Shown: positions 7,590 to 15,227 of the stretch, in pieces
Numbering within the stretch: the stretch's first letter is position 1
How the letters are laid out: each line of letters begins with the position of its first letter
Source of the DNA: an uncultured Lachnospiraceae bacterium
Lineage (GTDB): Bacteria > Bacillota > Clostridia > Lachnospirales > Lachnospiraceae
Length of the DNA: 64,000 nucleotides
NCBI GenBank assembly: GCA_946566685.1
Contig: CAMNXA010000011.1
Span: 1-64,000, forward strand
Direction of reading: 5' to 3'
Program-made: the position numbers and the translations under genes
The notes under the pieces: model-generated
What the model saw: the letters and a program-made list of their open reading frames with translations, nothing else
Told to the model about the DNA's origin: nothing
Database searches by the model: none

Positions 7590-8120
7590 ATGAGCATGGC
7601 ACAGATTATAGAATTTCCGAGACAGGCACAGAGAATGAGCAATGCCTATCATAATTTGACAAGGCTGATTGACGCTGCCGAGAGCGAAGCTACATTGGAG
7701 TTTTACATAGAGGCGTTGGTTGTCAGCCACGAAGAGGGGGAGCTGTATCCGGGAGAAGCGGAAAAGCTATCCGCACAGATCAGGCAGAAAGGCCGTGACC
7801 TGGCAAAGCCGGAAAAGAAAATGGTAATGGTACAGGAAGTTACTGGCCCCGGACTGTATATCTGGTGCCCTGAAATGGGAGAGGGCCAGCCGGAGTGCCA
7901 GATAAGGGCGAGAATCGGACACTATGGTACACATTATTACCTGGATACCCCGCTCGATCTGAAAGGCAGGGGAATCACATTCATGGAAAAACATGAGGCA
8001 AAGAACCTGACGGCGAGCGGCCAGTTCATGGCGGGGTGGAACCGGTATAAAGCCACGGAGCGGGCTTTCAAAAAGCTCCAGGAACAATACAGCATATCCA
8101 TGGAAAGTAACTTTGATTAA
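7590..8120 (+). CDS. Hypothetical protein
   Basis: A 176-residue protein starting after AGGAGGGATAAGAC. The first 75 residues are helical; residues about 90-140 look like a beta-rich domain (GLYIWCPEMGEGQPECQIRA, GHYGTHYYLDTPL), followed by a helical tail. No family recognised. It is one of the larger unknown proteins of the accessory operon. Confidence 0.7.
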   Translation: MSMAQIIEFPRQAQRMSNAYHNLTRLIDAAESEATLEFYIEALVVSHEEGELYPGEAEKLSAQIRQKGRDLAKPEKKMVMVQEVTGPGLYIWCPEMGEGQPECQIRARIGHYGTHYYLDTPLDLKGRGITFMEKHEAKNLTASGQFMAGWNRYKATERAFKKLQEQYSISMESNFD

Positions 8121-8165
8121 AAGCACACCGGCCGGAGGCGGTTTCCTCCGGAGAAAGAGGCAGGC

Positions 8166-8414
8166 ATGGAAATAAAATGGAATATTACAAAATGGTGCAA
8201 GGCAATTACTGATTCTGGGAAAGACGAATATACGCACAGGGATGTATCGGGATTTGAACATAGCTTCAGACTTTTAGATGATGACGGGGAAGTTTACGCA
8301 TATGGAAAATCCAATGCAATTTCGTTCGCCCCTTTGATTCAATATAGGAATGACTATGGATGTACTGAAATACAGTACAAAAACAAGGAAACCGGCAAAT
8401 ACGAAACACTGTAG
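8166..8414 (+). CDS. Hypothetical protein
   Basis: An 82-residue protein with a Trp-rich N-terminus, a beta-rich middle (SFRLLDDDGEVYAYGKS) and a polar C-terminus. The start follows GGAGAAAGAGGCAGGC. No family recognised. It is more AT-rich than its neighbours, as judged by eye. Confidence 0.65.
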   Translation: MEIKWNITKWCKAITDSGKDEYTHRDVSGFEHSFRLLDDDGEVYAYGKSNAISFAPLIQYRNDYGCTEIQYKNKETGKYETL

Positions 8415-8423
8415 GAGGATAAT

Positions 8424-8624
8424 ATGCTGAAAAACGAAAAATTCTACGAGAAATCGGACATAGAGGATATGCTGCCGGAGGCAGAGGTCACGGAGCCTGG
8501 CAAGTATTGGGCAATCGGAGATAATGGCAGAGCCTACAGCGCAACATACACACTGAAATACGGTGGAGTTTTCTTTTTCTGTATCCCGGCCGCCGTAAAA
8601 ATCCTGGGGTATGTACCGGCGTGA
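8424..8624 (+). CDS. Hypothetical protein
   Basis: A 66-residue protein after AGGAGGATAAT. The C-terminus is hydrophobic (VFFFCIPAAVKILGYV) and may contact the membrane. It is the last gene before the structured element at 8681-8934, so it may share a transcript with that RNA. Confidence 0.65.
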   Translation: MLKNEKFYEKSDIEDMLPEAEVTEPGKYWAIGDNGRAYSATYTLKYGGVFFFCIPAAVKILGYVPA

Positions 8625-8680
8625 GCCGGTGCCTCTAATGCGGGAATCAGGTCACAACCCCTGGGGAAGTCGCAGAGTGG

Positions 8681-8934
8681 AGGCAGCTCTTTTATAAGCA
8701 TTGTCTATTTGGTTTTGGTCAACAAGTTTTCAGTCCGGTTTTTAATGAGAAAACGGGGCGGCGGTTCGAGCAGACAACGCCTGAAAATGCTCATACTGGT
8801 CAGCAAGTTTTCAGGCTTTAGTGCGAAACCTGATAAGGGAGGTTCCCCCTGACATTCGAGAGAACAGGCGGAAAGTATGAAAGCCGCTCAATAAATTCAT
8901 ACCCAAATAGACAATTTTTATAAAAGGGCTGTCT
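8681..8934 (+). ncRNA. Candidate structured RNA closed by a 32-bp terminal helix
   Basis: Bases 8681-8712 pair with 8903-8934 over 32 positions with one mismatch (8699/8916) and a few G-U pairs; the inner 13 bp (ATTGTCTATTTGG with CCAAATAGACAAT) are perfect. Inside are further hairpins: CCG(g)TTTT with AAAACGG (8735-8756); GCCTGAAAA-TGCT with AGCA-ag-TTTTCAGGC (8779-8816); CAGG(c)TTT with AAACCTG (8812-8832), exclusive of the previous one; and GCGG with CCGC (8868-8887). An 18-nt sequence, TGGTCAACAAGTTTTCAG, recurs with one change about 85 nt later. There is no open frame of note. The strand follows the flanking genes. A small mobile or invertible DNA element is the alternative. Confidence 0.6.
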
Positions 8935-8963
8935 GCCTAAAAATAAGCCGAAAGGAGAATAAA

Positions 8964-9122
8964 GTGTCAGAAAAGGGAAAGAACATATTGCTGCGCCTGC
9001 ACCAGACAGGAGGATGCGGGGCAACGGACGAATATTCCAAAGGCTGGGATGATGCCATAACAGAGGCAATCCGGATAGTGGAAGAGGAAATGGGAATAAG
9101 CATAGTGGAAGTATTGGACTAA
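8964..9122 (+). CDS. Hypothetical small protein
   Basis: A 52-residue protein with a GTG start after GAAAGGAGAATAAA. The sequence is helical and acidic at the C-terminus (AIRIVEEEMGISIVEVLD). Start signal and fit between neighbours support it as a real gene. Function unknown. Confidence 0.6.
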   Translation: MSEKGKNILLRLHQTGGCGATDEYSKGWDDAITEAIRIVEEEMGISIVEVLD

Positions 9123-9139
9123 AACAGGAGGGAAAATCT

Positions 9140-9745
9140 ATGAAGTATTACAGCACACAGCGGCCGATCACGCCTGGGAGTTATCCGAAGTCACCGTTTA
9201 ATGAGGTTCTGCAGGTGTTCAACTTTGACGCCAGAACCTATTGCGAAGAGATAGGACGTGATGCCTGGGGATATATTGAGTACAAATATCCTCTGCATCC
9301 GGATGATGTGGCAGATTATGAGCTTTCAGTTATCCCGTCCAAAATTAAGGAGGTCGTATTTGTCGGGCTGGATGATTTTGGATGCCGTACATACAAGGAC
9401 AAGGACGGTAGGATTTGGAAATATCCGGAGCCTGGGGAAATGCCGGAAGAGCGACACGACAGGTTACACGCCGCATCCAGTAACGCCATGGACGGAGAAT
9501 CGGACGGCCCTATGGACTTAGATATGGACTACCGGATAAAAGAGGATTTCACTAAAAAATACTGGTGCGTGACAACCTCTGTCAACAATAAAGGACGTGT
9601 GGTGGCAAACATAACAAATGTAATTGAAGCGGCCCAGAAACCGGAGAACTCGTTCACCAGCACGAGCCGGAGGGATGTTTACAATGACTGGTTTGAGAGC
9701 CAGGAGGAGGCAGAAAAATTTGTAGAGGAGGCTAAGAACGCATGA
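9140..9745 (+). CDS. Hypothetical protein
   Basis: A 201-residue protein after CAGGAGGGAAAATCT. It has many aromatic residues in the first half (YYSTQRPITPGSYPKSPF) and a C-terminal helix ending FESQEEAEKFVEEAKNA. Residues 75-100 hold a 'GLDDFGCRTYKDKDGRIWKY' beta segment. No function assigned. Its last bases overlap the next gene by ATGA, showing translational coupling. Confidence 0.75.
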   Translation: MKYYSTQRPITPGSYPKSPFNEVLQVFNFDARTYCEEIGRDAWGYIEYKYPLHPDDVADYELSVIPSKIKEVVFVGLDDFGCRTYKDKDGRIWKYPEPGEMPEERHDRLHAASSNAMDGESDGPMDLDMDYRIKEDFTKKYWCVTTSVNNKGRVVANITNVIEAAQKPENSFTSTSRRDVYNDWFESQEEAEKFVEEAKNA

Positions 9746-10029
9746 GATTCAAGCATACAGAACAGACGGCAAAAGTCTACAATTCCATGATTAAGGAATA
9801 TCGGGAAATATCGTGTGATAGCGACCTGGAACGTGTGGGGCTTTCCTATGACGATTACCACAGTTCCGATTTTGGTCTTTTCCTGGATATGCTGCGGTAT
9901 GACGGTATAGGCCATACATCATCAAATGATGTGGCAGAGTGGGCGAAGCGCCACGGGTGCTTTGTCACCGAAGAGGAAAACAACTGGACGGTCAGATTAC
10001 AGGAGGCAGAGGATGAAACTGGAAATTGA
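9742..10029 (+). CDS. Hypothetical protein
   Basis: A 95-residue protein overlapping the previous gene at ATGA. It is acidic and mostly helical, with a short C-terminal strand (NNWTVRLQEAEDE). No family recognised. Confidence 0.7.
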   Translation: MRFKHTEQTAKVYNSMIKEYREISCDSDLERVGLSYDDYHSSDFGLFLDMLRYDGIGHTSSNDVAEWAKRHGCFVTEEENNWTVRLQEAEDETGN

Positions 10030-10546
10030 AGTAAAGAGGATCAGGGGGAGTGTCACCCAGGGAGAAGCGGCCGTATATGTGAACGGTGAAAAGGTGATAC
10101 AGTTCGGAGACAGGATAGAGATTATCAAAGAGGGCCAGCCGTACTACAGTGAGAAGATAGGCGGCTGGGCCAGCGTAAAGCCGGATGCGGATTTCATCAA
10201 GGGCCTGTTGTGGCATCCGTTTGATGATATGTATCATTACAGCGATAAGGTGAAAGAAATCCTGGATGCAGACACGGAAAGGATGAAAGGTATGGATTGG
10301 AACATTGAAAAGACAGAGGGCATCCTGGAGGAAATAAGGGTGCGTGAGGGATTCAAAGAATTTCTGGCCATGGCCGTTCTGCGGTTCATGACAAAAGACT
10401 GGGGAGTGGTTGAGCCGGAGGACGCCGCCCATAATAACAAGAATCCGCAGGCGGCTATCGGCGCCTATATGTACCAGGATGAAATAAAGGTATACATCAA
10501 AGCAGAGGGCGCACACCTGCGGGTGTTTCTCCCGGAAGAATGTTAG
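10013..10546 (+). CDS. Hypothetical protein
   Basis: A 177-residue protein. The ATG at 10013 was chosen because AGGAGGCAGAGG sits directly upstream; it overlaps the preceding gene by 17 bp. The N-terminal 60 residues look beta-rich, followed by a helical middle (FKEFLAMAVLRFMTKDWGVV) and a beta-rich end (DEIKVYIKAEGAHLRVFLPEE). No family assigned. Confidence 0.7.
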   Translation: MKLEIEVKRIRGSVTQGEAAVYVNGEKVIQFGDRIEIIKEGQPYYSEKIGGWASVKPDADFIKGLLWHPFDDMYHYSDKVKEILDADTERMKGMDWNIEKTEGILEEIRVREGFKEFLAMAVLRFMTKDWGVVEPEDAAHNNKNPQAAIGAYMYQDEIKVYIKAEGAHLRVFLPEEC

Positions 10547-10556
10547 GAGGCAAGGA

Positions 10557-10748
10557 ATGTTAGAACTTTTGAAATTTGTATTGAGTGATTTTTGGATTTT
10601 CTGCGGAACCGTAGTTTTGATTTATGTTTCCGGGGAATCGGTGGCAATGGTCATTTCTGCAGCACTTGGACGCAATGTGAGTTTTTCTTTGATAAATATG
10701 CCTGGAAAGAAAAAAGAGGATAAAGGGGGAAATAACGGTGCTGTATAA
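10557..10748 (+). CDS. Small membrane protein
   Basis: A 63-residue protein after TAGGAGGCAAGGA. One or two hydrophobic stretches cover residues 3-38, followed by a Lys/Gly-rich tail. Its end overlaps the next start (GTG at 10738). Function unknown. Confidence 0.65.
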   Translation: MLELLKFVLSDFWIFCGTVVLIYVSGESVAMVISAALGRNVSFSLINMPGKKKEDKGGNNGAV

Positions 10749-11055
10749 GCTGTTTTATCAGAGATACCGGAGGAAATATCAGAAAGCGAAACGTGCCGCC
10801 GACCGGCTCCGGGGTGTCAAGACGGCTTACAAGAAAGAAGTGGCAGCGCTCCGGAGGCGTGTAGCTCTTCTGGAGGACGGTTATGTGGTGGAGTGGTGCT
10901 CAAACTGCGATACCCAGATCACCATGCTTTGGAATGTAAAAGAGGACGGATGCCGGGCGTGTTGCCCGCATTGCGGGGAAGTGATGATGCTCTGCGATTC
11001 ATGCCAGGGCGAATGTGATTACAATTACGGGAATGATACCTGTAAGGAAATGTAG
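10738..11055 (+). CDS. Zinc-ribbon-like protein with basic coiled N-terminus
   Basis: A 105-residue protein. The first 45 residues are a strongly basic helix (RYRRKYQKAKRAADRLRG). The second half has three Cys pairs, CSNC, CCPHC and CDSC, then CQGEC, which would form one or two zinc ribbons. Nucleic-acid binding is a reasonable inference. The GTG start overlaps the preceding gene and follows AAAGGGGGAAATAAC. Confidence 0.7.
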   Translation: MLYKLFYQRYRRKYQKAKRAADRLRGVKTAYKKEVAALRRRVALLEDGYVVEWCSNCDTQITMLWNVKEDGCRACCPHCGEVMMLCDSCQGECDYNYGNDTCKEM

Positions 11056-11062
11056 GTGAAAG

Positions 11063-12415
11063 ATGAAAGGACAGTTGAGCTTGTTTGATTCCGGATTCAT
11101 AAAGGATGCAGACTGTACCAAAGATACTCCTGTAGTTTATGGAGTTCCGGACAAACCTGTATACGGAACCGGGCATATGATAAAGCCCAGGATTCCAGGC
11201 AGAACAGATACGGATCACATGAAGAGGATATTTTTACCTGAACTTTTCCCGCTGGAAGAATATGACCTTGTAGCCGTATTGCTGTCTGGCGGGAAAGACA
11301 GTATCGCTTGCTATTATAAGTTGCTGGAGCTGGGAGTGCCGAAAGATAAAATAGAGTTCTGGCACCATGACATTGACGGAGGGCACCCGTGCCGCCGCAT
11401 GGACTGGCGCTGTACCCATAATTATGTAAAATCCTTTGCGGCGGTAGAAAATGTACCGCTGCGGTTATCCTGGCGGGTAAATGGTTTCTTCGGAGAGCTC
11501 TACAGAGTCGGAGCCAGTGAACCGGTGGAATGGATGGAACCGGACACAGGGGAAGTCATGCAGTGTAAATTATCCGCAAATTACCTAAAGTGCAAAAAGC
11601 TGAAAGAGCAGAGTGCGGACGAAATGGAGGAACTTTTAAAGCAGTATGGTTATCGCATGAAGTTCCCGGCAAAAACAGGGGATTTGAGCCGCAGGTGGTG
11701 TAGCGCTTATCTGAAAATAATGGTTGCCGACACTGTTATGAGCAATCTAAGCAGCCTGGGAAAACTGGAAGAGATCGGAGGGAAAAGAGGAAAATTCCCG
11801 GCAAAAGGAGGAACGCATCAGGGGCGTTGGTGTAGCGGGAACCTGAAAGCGGCCGTCCAGGACAGCGTAACATCTAACCTGGATAAAACCAGGCAAAACG
11901 TAAAAGTCCTCGTTGTATCTGGGGAACGCCGCGGGGAATCTGCCGGACGGTCAAAATACAATGAAATGGAGATACATAGAACAAATGCAGAGGCAAAGGC
12001 GCATAGGACGGTACACCAGTGGAGGCCGGTCATTGATTACTCTGAAAAGGATGTATGGGAAGTATTAAAAAGACACCGGGTAAATCCGCACCCTTGCTAC
12101 CGGTGTGGCTGGAACCGTTGCTCATGTGCCATGTGTATATTTTCAACGCCCACGCTCTTTGCTGGCATAAAGGAATTGTACCCGGAAGATTATGCACTTT
12201 TGAGACAGGATGAACAGATTTTAGGCTTTACCCTGGATAATAAGTGTGACCTGGATAGCTTTGTGGGAGACGCCAGATCATGTGTATACCATGGAGACGC
12301 CAGGGCCTTGCATTGCCTCCTGACCGGAGAGTACACCGTGGATGATGTTTTCGTATCCGGGAAATGGCTATATCCGGCAGGCGCTTTCCATGGGGCAGAG
12401 GGCGGACCGTGTTAG
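11063..12415 (+). CDS. PAPS-reductase-like PP-loop protein with internal duplication
   Basis: A 450-residue member of the adenine-nucleotide alpha-hydrolase superfamily. The PP-loop is SGGKDS (residues 75-80). Residues about 200-229 and 243-272 are an imperfect duplication: both carry KFPAK, then RWCS, then a 'DTVMSNL/DSVTSNL' helix. In single-copy relatives this Cys segment contacts the substrate. Residues 285-325 hold GERRGES and a WRPVIDYSEKDVW motif typical of the family. A C-terminal Cys cluster (C345, C348, C353, C355, C358) suggests a metal site or Fe-S cluster. Phage and defence relatives include DndC-type sulfur-transfer proteins. The substrate is unknown; no sulfate assimilation or complete dnd genes are nearby. 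Confidence 0.85.
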   Translation: MKGQLSLFDSGFIKDADCTKDTPVVYGVPDKPVYGTGHMIKPRIPGRTDTDHMKRIFLPELFPLEEYDLVAVLLSGGKDSIACYYKLLELGVPKDKIEFWHHDIDGGHPCRRMDWRCTHNYVKSFAAVENVPLRLSWRVNGFFGELYRVGASEPVEWMEPDTGEVMQCKLSANYLKCKKLKEQSADEMEELLKQYGYRMKFPAKTGDLSRRWCSAYLKIMVADTVMSNLSSLGKLEEIGGKRGKFPAKGGTHQGRWCSGNLKAAVQDSVTSNLDKTRQNVKVLVVSGERRGESAGRSKYNEMEIHRTNAEAKAHRTVHQWRPVIDYSEKDVWEVLKRHRVNPHPCYRCGWNRCSCAMCIFSTPTLFAGIKELYPEDYALLRQDEQILGFTLDNKCDLDSFVGDARSCVYHGDARALHCLLTGEYTVDDVFVSGKWLYPAGAFHGAEGGPC

Positions 12416-12480
12416 CGGGATATTGACACGGAGCCAGAAAATAGTTAAAGTTAAAGGAGAAATACAAGGAGGCGTTCACT

Positions 12481-12804
12481 ATGAGAGCGGTTGATTCTAT
12501 CGTAAAGTATATCGAGGGGCAGGGTATGACACAGGAAGAGGCGGCCGCAGTGGTCGGATGTAGCCGTCAGGCTTTGTGGGATAAGTTGAATAAGGGCAGT
12601 TCGAGATTCCACAAGATGTTGCCTATCTTTTCTGCCTTTGGCTTTGATTTGAATATCGTCCATGAGGACGGTAGCCCTGCTGAATTTGATATAGAAAAAT
12701 TTACAGCGGCGGCATCCGGGGCCAGGAACATGTATTTTGATGATCTGGAAAACGTGATTGCTGCCATGGGATATAGATTCGAGCTGGTGAAAAAAGCTGA
12801 ATAG
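12481..12804 (+). CDS. Small helix-turn-helix DNA-binding protein
   Basis: A 107-residue protein after AAGGAGGCGTTCACT. Residues about 15-45 form a helix-turn-helix of the Cro/C1 type (GMTQEEAAAVVGCSRQALWDKL). The C-terminal 50 residues hold a second helical unit (FDDLENVIAAMGYRFELV). It lies directly upstream of a terminator and the second copy of the 97-bp promoter, so it may be the repressor of both promoter copies; this is inference. Confidence 0.8.
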   Translation: MRAVDSIVKYIEGQGMTQEEAAAVVGCSRQALWDKLNKGSSRFHKMLPIFSAFGFDLNIVHEDGSPAEFDIEKFTAAASGARNMYFDDLENVIAAMGYRFELVKKAE

Positions 12805-12825
12805 ATGTATCTTACGGTCGGAGAG

Positions 12826-12852
12826 GCACCCTGAAAATGGGTGCTTTTTTGT
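12826..12852 (+). terminator. Rho-independent terminator after HTH gene
   Basis: GCACCC (12826-12831) pairs with GGGTGC (12839-12844), then a run of six T. It ends the first accessory transcript just before promoter copy 2. Confidence 0.9.
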
Positions 12853-12862
12853 TGTAAAAAAA

Positions 12863-12959
12863 TATTCAAATTGCAAATATAATACTTGCAAAACGCAGAA
12901 TAATGTGTTATGATATATATAGAAACGCAGAATACTAAACTCAACACAGGAGGATGCAC
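12863..12959 (+). promoter_or_regulatory. 97-bp duplicated promoter, copy 2
   Basis: Identical at every base to 7024-7120. The -35 is TTGCAA, the spacer is 17 bp and the -10 is TATGAT, with the same AACGCAGAATA pair and AGGAGG. It drives the second accessory transcript starting at ATG 12961. Perfect identity in non-coding DNA 5.8 kb apart implies recent duplication, gene conversion or strong selection. Confidence 0.9.
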
Positions 12960-12960
12960 C

Positions 12961-13164
12961 ATGATAGGAACATACGAAATTACAGGGGAATGGTTCGGGA
13001 GACTTGAAGAAGTAGTTGACTATATCGAAGAAGAGGGATACGAAGTCCTTGAAAGCAACAGAGAATATATTTCCTTTGTAGACCCTGATGATGATTCGGA
13101 ATATGTTGCTTATCTGGGCGGAACTGCAAGAACAATTTATATCAGCGAAATAAAGGAGGCGTAG
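12961..13164 (+). CDS. Hypothetical acidic protein
   Basis: A 67-residue protein directly after promoter copy 2. It is very acidic (EYVLESNREYISFVDPDDDSEYVAYL region), small, and the first gene of its transcript, a profile seen in many phage inhibitor proteins and DNA mimics. Function unknown. Confidence 0.7.
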   Translation: MIGTYEITGEWFGRLEEVVDYIEEEGYEVLESNREYISFVDPDDDSEYVAYLGGTARTIYISEIKEA

Positions 13165-13166
13165 TA

Positions 13167-13517
13167 ATGAAAATCAATTACCAGATCATGAGTGAGAGCC
13201 AGAAAAACAGACACGGGAAGTATATTCCGGATTTTGAGAAACTGATTGCGGGAGCCACATGCGAGGATGAAATTTCCTACATCCGCAAGGTTCAGGAACG
13301 ATCTGAAAAGTGGCTGGATAAGCCTGGATGCGAAAGTTATGCCGGATTTGCTTTCAACATGGTTTATGTTACCAGGCAGAAATGCGGACACTTTGAAATC
13401 TTCCAGACGCCTTGCAATGAGTGTCACAGCTTAGAAGAGAATCTGAAAGTTGCGGAAGAACATGCCGGGGAAATGAAATGTTCCCGGTGCATTTCAGGAA
13501 TAGGAGGCAGGTCATGA
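13167..13517 (+). CDS. Hypothetical protein with cysteine pairs
   Basis: A 116-residue protein after AAGGAGGCGTAGTA. It has a helical N-terminal half, then C-x2-H (QKCGHFEIF), TPCNEC and KCSRC, a likely zinc site. No named family. Confidence 0.7.
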   Translation: MKINYQIMSESQKNRHGKYIPDFEKLIAGATCEDEISYIRKVQERSEKWLDKPGCESYAGFAFNMVYVTRQKCGHFEIFQTPCNECHSLEENLKVAEEHAGEMKCSRCISGIGGRS

Positions 13518-13765
13518 AGAGAAACGAATATTTTAAGAGAGCGGCCGATCTGTACGGTAGCGGCCAGGTGAGCGGAGAAGTCTATGACGCTATGATTATG
13601 AACGCTGACATTTTCTGTGATGATGAAGAAGAGGACGAGGACGGATACCAGGGCGGTCTCCCGGATACATATGCAGAGGTTGAGTATTCAGACTTTGACA
13701 ATCCGGAGGCGGTTGACGGTGCCAGGTTTGATGATATGAATTATCTCCGGTACACGGAGAGGTAA
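13514..13765 (+). CDS. Hypothetical acidic protein
   Basis: An 83-residue protein. The start ATG at 13514 follows AGGAGGCAGGTC and overlaps the previous stop. Residues about 35-50 are a run of Asp and Glu (DDEEEDEDG). It is strongly acidic overall. Function unknown. Confidence 0.65.
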   Translation: MKRNEYFKRAADLYGSGQVSGEVYDAMIMNADIFCDDEEEDEDGYQGGLPDTYAEVEYSDFDNPEAVDGARFDDMNYLRYTER

Positions 13766-13777
13766 AGGAGGCGCAAG

Positions 13778-13969
13778 ATGAAAGTAAAACAGGGATACAT
13801 AGTAAAGATTGCGGATATCGGTACTCTGGGAACCGTGGTCAGGGTTGGGGAGAATGGCAGGGCGGCAGTTGTCGAATTTGACTTCCCTGAGGGCAGAGTG
13901 GAGAGCACGCTGCCGGTATCTATCATAAGCAGTATTATTTCCAGGGGGAAAACCTATGTACCGGCTTGA
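13778..13969 (+). CDS. Small beta-barrel-like hypothetical protein
   Basis: A 63-residue protein after AAAGGAGGCGCAAG. The pattern VKQGYIVKIADIGTLGTVVRV then AAVVEFDFPEG resembles a small SH3/KOW-like barrel. Overlaps the next gene by 14 bp. Function unknown. Confidence 0.65.
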   Translation: MKVKQGYIVKIADIGTLGTVVRVGENGRAAVVEFDFPEGRVESTLPVSIISSIISRGKTYVPA

Positions 13970-14261
13970 ATTTGAACATGCTGCCGGTCGGCAGGTAACA
14001 GATGAAGAGTACCGGAAAATAGAGCTGGTCTACATGAATACGGACGCAATCACCGGAACGGACCAGATAGCAGGGATTTATAAGAAGCTGGGAATGGAGG
14101 GGATTAACATTCTCTATTCCCTGGTCGTGGAGAGAGGCAGGCTGATTGAAACAGTGGGAGAGCTCCGGTCGGAGCTTTCCTCTGTGAAAAAGGAAGTCCG
14201 GCACCTGAAAGGGTTCCGGGACGCAATCATAAAAGAGGCCGGGAGAATCGGCACAGAATAA
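13956..14261 (+). CDS. Hypothetical helical protein
   Basis: A 101-residue, mostly helical protein with a probable C-terminal coiled coil (ELRSELSSVKKEVRHLKGF). Start ATG at 13956 overlaps the preceding gene. No family recognised. Confidence 0.65.
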   Translation: MYRLEFEHAAGRQVTDEEYRKIELVYMNTDAITGTDQIAGIYKKLGMEGINILYSLVVERGRLIETVGELRSELSSVKKEVRHLKGFRDAIIKEAGRIGTE

Positions 14262-14272
14262 GGAGGATAAAG

Positions 14273-14605
14273 ATGTTAAAACAGGAAGTTATCGCACAGG
14301 GAGAGGAATTTAAGGAGCTGGCAAAAGACATTCTTCCACTGGTAAACCAGATTGAAGATGTCCTGAAAAAGCACGGAGTCACCACCATGGCGAGCATGAC
14401 GGCAGATGTGACAACGGGATACCTCACTTTTAACACACATGCGAACAACTGGAAAATGATAAGGGTAAACAATGAATATCCGGTCAATATCCAGTATGAG
14501 TATTCGGAGGTATTTGCCCTGGAGGAAAAGACAGAGCCGGAAAAGCTGGCGGGAGAACAGACAAAAGCAACGAGAGCATATCTCGATTATGCAAAGGAGG
14601 CATAG
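14273..14605 (+). CDS. Hypothetical protein
   Basis: A 110-residue protein after AAGGAGGATAAAG. It has an N-terminal helix pair (EFKELAKDILPLVNQIEDVLKKHG), a central beta segment (GYLTFNTHANNWKMIRV) and a charged tail. No family recognised. Confidence 0.65.
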   Translation: MLKQEVIAQGEEFKELAKDILPLVNQIEDVLKKHGVTTMASMTADVTTGYLTFNTHANNWKMIRVNNEYPVNIQYEYSEVFALEEKTEPEKLAGEQTKATRAYLDYAKEA

Positions 14606-14610
14606 GAGCT

Positions 14611-15219
14611 ATGGTAAAAACAGTGAAGATTACAACTGATAACGAGATATCCATATTGGAACTTCCAGAGTGGAATCTCTCTACCATGGAGGCGGCAATC
14701 GAGGCAGATTGTACCGAGGCTGTAAAGACGCAGCGCATGGTTGACTTATTCCAGGATTCTATCGTGATGATCGTGGACGAAAGCGGACATAGAAAGAACA
14801 AGCCGGATAACCTAGTAGCGTCAATTCTTTATGGGGTAGATATACATGGGTGCCCGATTGCCGGTGATGTAATTTTTGCAGTCAGGAGGGGGCTGGACGA
14901 TTTGCCACCGGAAAATCCGGAGCTTTTGAAGTATTTCTTGAAAGCATTGCTATCCGAATGGAGCGGGGTAAAAATAAAACCAGAACCAGCCGGCCGGGAA
15001 AAATTCTGTATCGAAGTAAAAGAAGTGCTTTGTAGGAATATTGTTCTGGAGGCAGACAACTTGGAAGAGGCAGAAAGAATTGTATCCGCCGCCTATGAAA
15101 AGGGGTATATCGCCCTGGGAGCCCAGGATTGCCAGGATAGCACTGTTAAGGAATCGGTCTATGTCACCGGAAAAGAATTGGAAGATATGCCGCTTACGGA
15201 TATAAGGGAATGGAGGTGA
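14611..15219 (+). CDS. DUF3846-like protein fused to a DpnD/PcfM-like C-terminus
   Basis: A 202-residue protein. The first 110 residues match my recollection of DUF3846 proteins of mobile elements (VASILYGVDIHGCPIAGDVIF). Residues about 130-175 have the pattern of DpnD/PcfM C-terminal domains (FCIEVKEVL-x-VLEADNLEEAERIV, then GYIALGAQD). DpnD is associated with the DpnII system and PcfM with a conjugative plasmid; biochemical roles are unclear. It is placed in the second accessory transcript. Confidence 0.65.
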   Translation: MVKTVKITTDNEISILELPEWNLSTMEAAIEADCTEAVKTQRMVDLFQDSIVMIVDESGHRKNKPDNLVASILYGVDIHGCPIAGDVIFAVRRGLDDLPPENPELLKYFLKALLSEWSGVKIKPEPAGREKFCIEVKEVLCRNIVLEADNLEEAERIVSAAYEKGYIALGAQDCQDSTVKESVYVTGKELEDMPLTDIREWR

Positions 15220-15227
15220 CAGGAATC

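Noticed and set aside
8641-8963. tRNA, 6S or known riboswitch in the structured gap
   Set aside because: No cloverleaf with a T-loop and acceptor stem could be built, and no known aptamer core was recognised; the 32-bp closing helix fits none of them.
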